From assembly GCF_025919725.1 (NCBI RefSeq), contig NZ_CP081495.1, positions 1,116,001 through 1,180,000 of the forward strand: a stretch of DNA of 64,000 nucleotides. Direction: 5' to 3'. The notes under the pieces are model-generated. The model saw only the letters and a list, made by a program, of their open reading frames with translations, had not been told where the DNA came from and did no database searches. Source of the stretch: Flavobacterium agricola (GTDB taxonomy: Bacteria; Bacteroidota; Bacteroidia; Flavobacteriales; Flavobacteriaceae). Below are positions 63,048 through 64,000 of the stretch, piece after piece. Position 1 is the first letter of the stretch; each line of letters opens with the position of its first letter. A program made the translations under genes and the position numbers.

Positions 63048-64000
63048 TTAAAGTTTTAATTTATATGCTTTGTAGTTTGTTGCTAAGGTTACAAACCCAA
63101 TAATAGTAACGGTTGACACAGGCATAATAATAGCTGCAACCAATGGCGAAAGTAAGCCCATACAAGCAAAGGTTAACCCAATAACATTGTAAGTTAAAGA
63201 CAAACCAAAGCTTACTTTTATGGTTGAAATGGCTTTTTTACAGAACAACAAGTATTTTGAAATTTTTGAAAAAACCGACGCATCTAAAATAGCATCACAA
63301 GCGGGTGAGAAAACATTAATATTTTCTGAGATAGCAATTCCGACATTACTTTTGGCTAAAGCCCCCGAATCATTAAGCCCATCGCCTACCATCATTACTT
63401 GCTTGTGCTGTTTTTGTAAATTGGCAATATATTCTAGCTTATCATTAGGCGATTGATTAAACAGCATGGTTGTATTTTGAGGCAAAATGCGTTCTAAAGC
63501 AGCACGTTCACCATCGTTATCGCCAGATAAAATTGCAAGCTTATAATTTTGTTGTAACGTATTAAAAAGATCAGAAACACCGTTTCTGTAAATATTAGTA
63601 AACTCGTAATATCCTTTTATTTCCTGATCAATTTTAATATAAATAACGGTTTTATTTACCGTTGCAGGATTCTGTTGTTCAACAAACTTTGCCGAACCAA
63701 CATAAATAGTTTGCTTGTTTAACGAACCAATTACACCCCCACCTACAACTTCATTAAAATCAGAAAGTTTTAAAACCTCGATTCCATTTAAAAAATTGTA
63801 CAATTTGCGGCTTAATGGGTGATTGGATGAGCGAACAGTTGATTTAACAGCGATTAATTCCTGATCGCTTAATGCTGTGCCGTGATAGGTAATTTTGGTA
63901 TCTTGATTGGATGTTATAGTTCCCGTTTTATCAAAAACAATGGTATTAATCTGAGCAATTTGTTCAACAACTTGTGCGTTTTTTAAATAAAACTTATGTT
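63048..64000 (-). CDS. ccoI: CcoI/FixI-type copper-transporting P-type ATPase (partial)
   Basis: Open to the window edge: the frame runs from 64000 down to the stop at 63048 (about 316 residues visible, the C-terminal part). DKTGT holds the phosphorylation Asp, VRSSNHPLSR is the SxHP motif of heavy-metal ATPases, and GDGLNDSGALAKSNVGIAI the hinge motif; two helices end the protein. Located directly upstream of ccoS, which points to CcoI, the copper exporter for cbb3 assembly. A separate stop-to-start gap of 196 bp holds the ccoS promoter. The ATG-like start near 63803 is internal, not the true start. Confidence 0.92.
   Translation of the reverse strand, partial: HKFYLKNAQVVEQIAQINTIVFDKTGTITSNQDTKITYHGTALSDQELIAVKSTVRSSNHPLSRKLYNFLNGIEVLKLSDFNEVVGGGVIGSLNKQTIYVGSAKFVEQQNPATVNKTVIYIKIDQEIKGYYEFTNIYRNGVSDLFNTLQQNYKLAILSGDNDGERAALERILPQNTTMLFNQSPNDKLEYIANLQKQHKQVMMVGDGLNDSGALAKSNVGIAISENINVFSPACDAILDASVFSKISKYLLFCKKAISTIKVSFGLSLTYNVIGLTFACMGLLSPLVAAIIMPVSTVTIIGFVTLATNYKAYKLKL

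Overview
The window looks like chromosomal DNA of a low-GC Bacteroidota, most likely a member of the Flavobacteriaceae (Flavobacterium/Myroides-like; the genus cannot be settled by eye). The evidence is a cbb3 oxidase operon with a fused ccoNO gene, a bacillithiol deacetylase beside menaquinone genes, many secreted proteins opening with a QVGIGT motif, BlaI/M56 genes, and promoters of the Bacteroidota type (a -7 box TAnnTTTG with an upstream TTG or TTTG). Shine-Dalgarno sites are essentially absent. Most of the window is ordinary core genome with many convergent pairs separated by strong bidirectional hairpin terminators. There is no prophage, insertion sequence or CRISPR array.

Layout. 1-740: the end of an unknown gene and four identical tandem tRNA-His genes. 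742-2947: bshB1, isochorismate synthase and hotdog thioesterase, overlapping by ATGA. 3057-9406: a lipoprotein and five QVGIGT secreted paralogues, one frameshifted. 9446-24061: FUSC protein, cupin, MFS, rdgB, DEAD-box helicase, pentapeptide protein, AraC-like regulator, msrA, hydrolase, TerB-like protein, xseA/xseB, DUF1456 protein and sucC. 24369-35135: an AT-rich phospholipase D-like gene, lysA, a phosphate group (alkaline phosphatase, PiT transporter, DUF47 protein), an acyl-CoA carboxylase beta subunit, a DHA2 transporter, a tyrosine recombinase and a secreted endonuclease/phosphatase-fold protein. 35247-42784: pheT, exported glutaminase, a candidate small RNA, cupin, tyrosine phosphatase, PLP racemase and GNAT.

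42926-51840 is the most eroded part. A BlaI repressor with clear operators drives an M56 sensor gene broken by an in-frame stop and a frameshift. A GNAT gene and an MpaB-like oxygenase gene are each frameshifted. Two related small membrane proteins flank the BlaI locus. valS and a DUF1573 protein are intact. 52000-56506 carries a Tat-type amidohydrolase, an ankyrin lipoprotein, a lipoprotein of three near-identical DUF4822-type repeats and an AraC regulator. 56664-64000 is the cbb3 oxidase locus on the minus strand (ccoI, ccoS, ccoNO, ccoQ, ccoP, ccoG, fixH, SafE-like exporter), with an FNR-like site and a -7 box in front of ccoS.

Most worth a second look: (i) two intergenic elements, 47198-47312 and 56522-56620, that share conserved blocks but carry different hairpins whose pairing is preserved, and both sit before a terminator; (ii) four frame breaks that would each be repaired by one extra A/T in an A/T run; (iii) the tRNA-His array; (iv) the exact 381-bp triplication; (v) an orphan promoter-to-terminator unit near 39168-39290.
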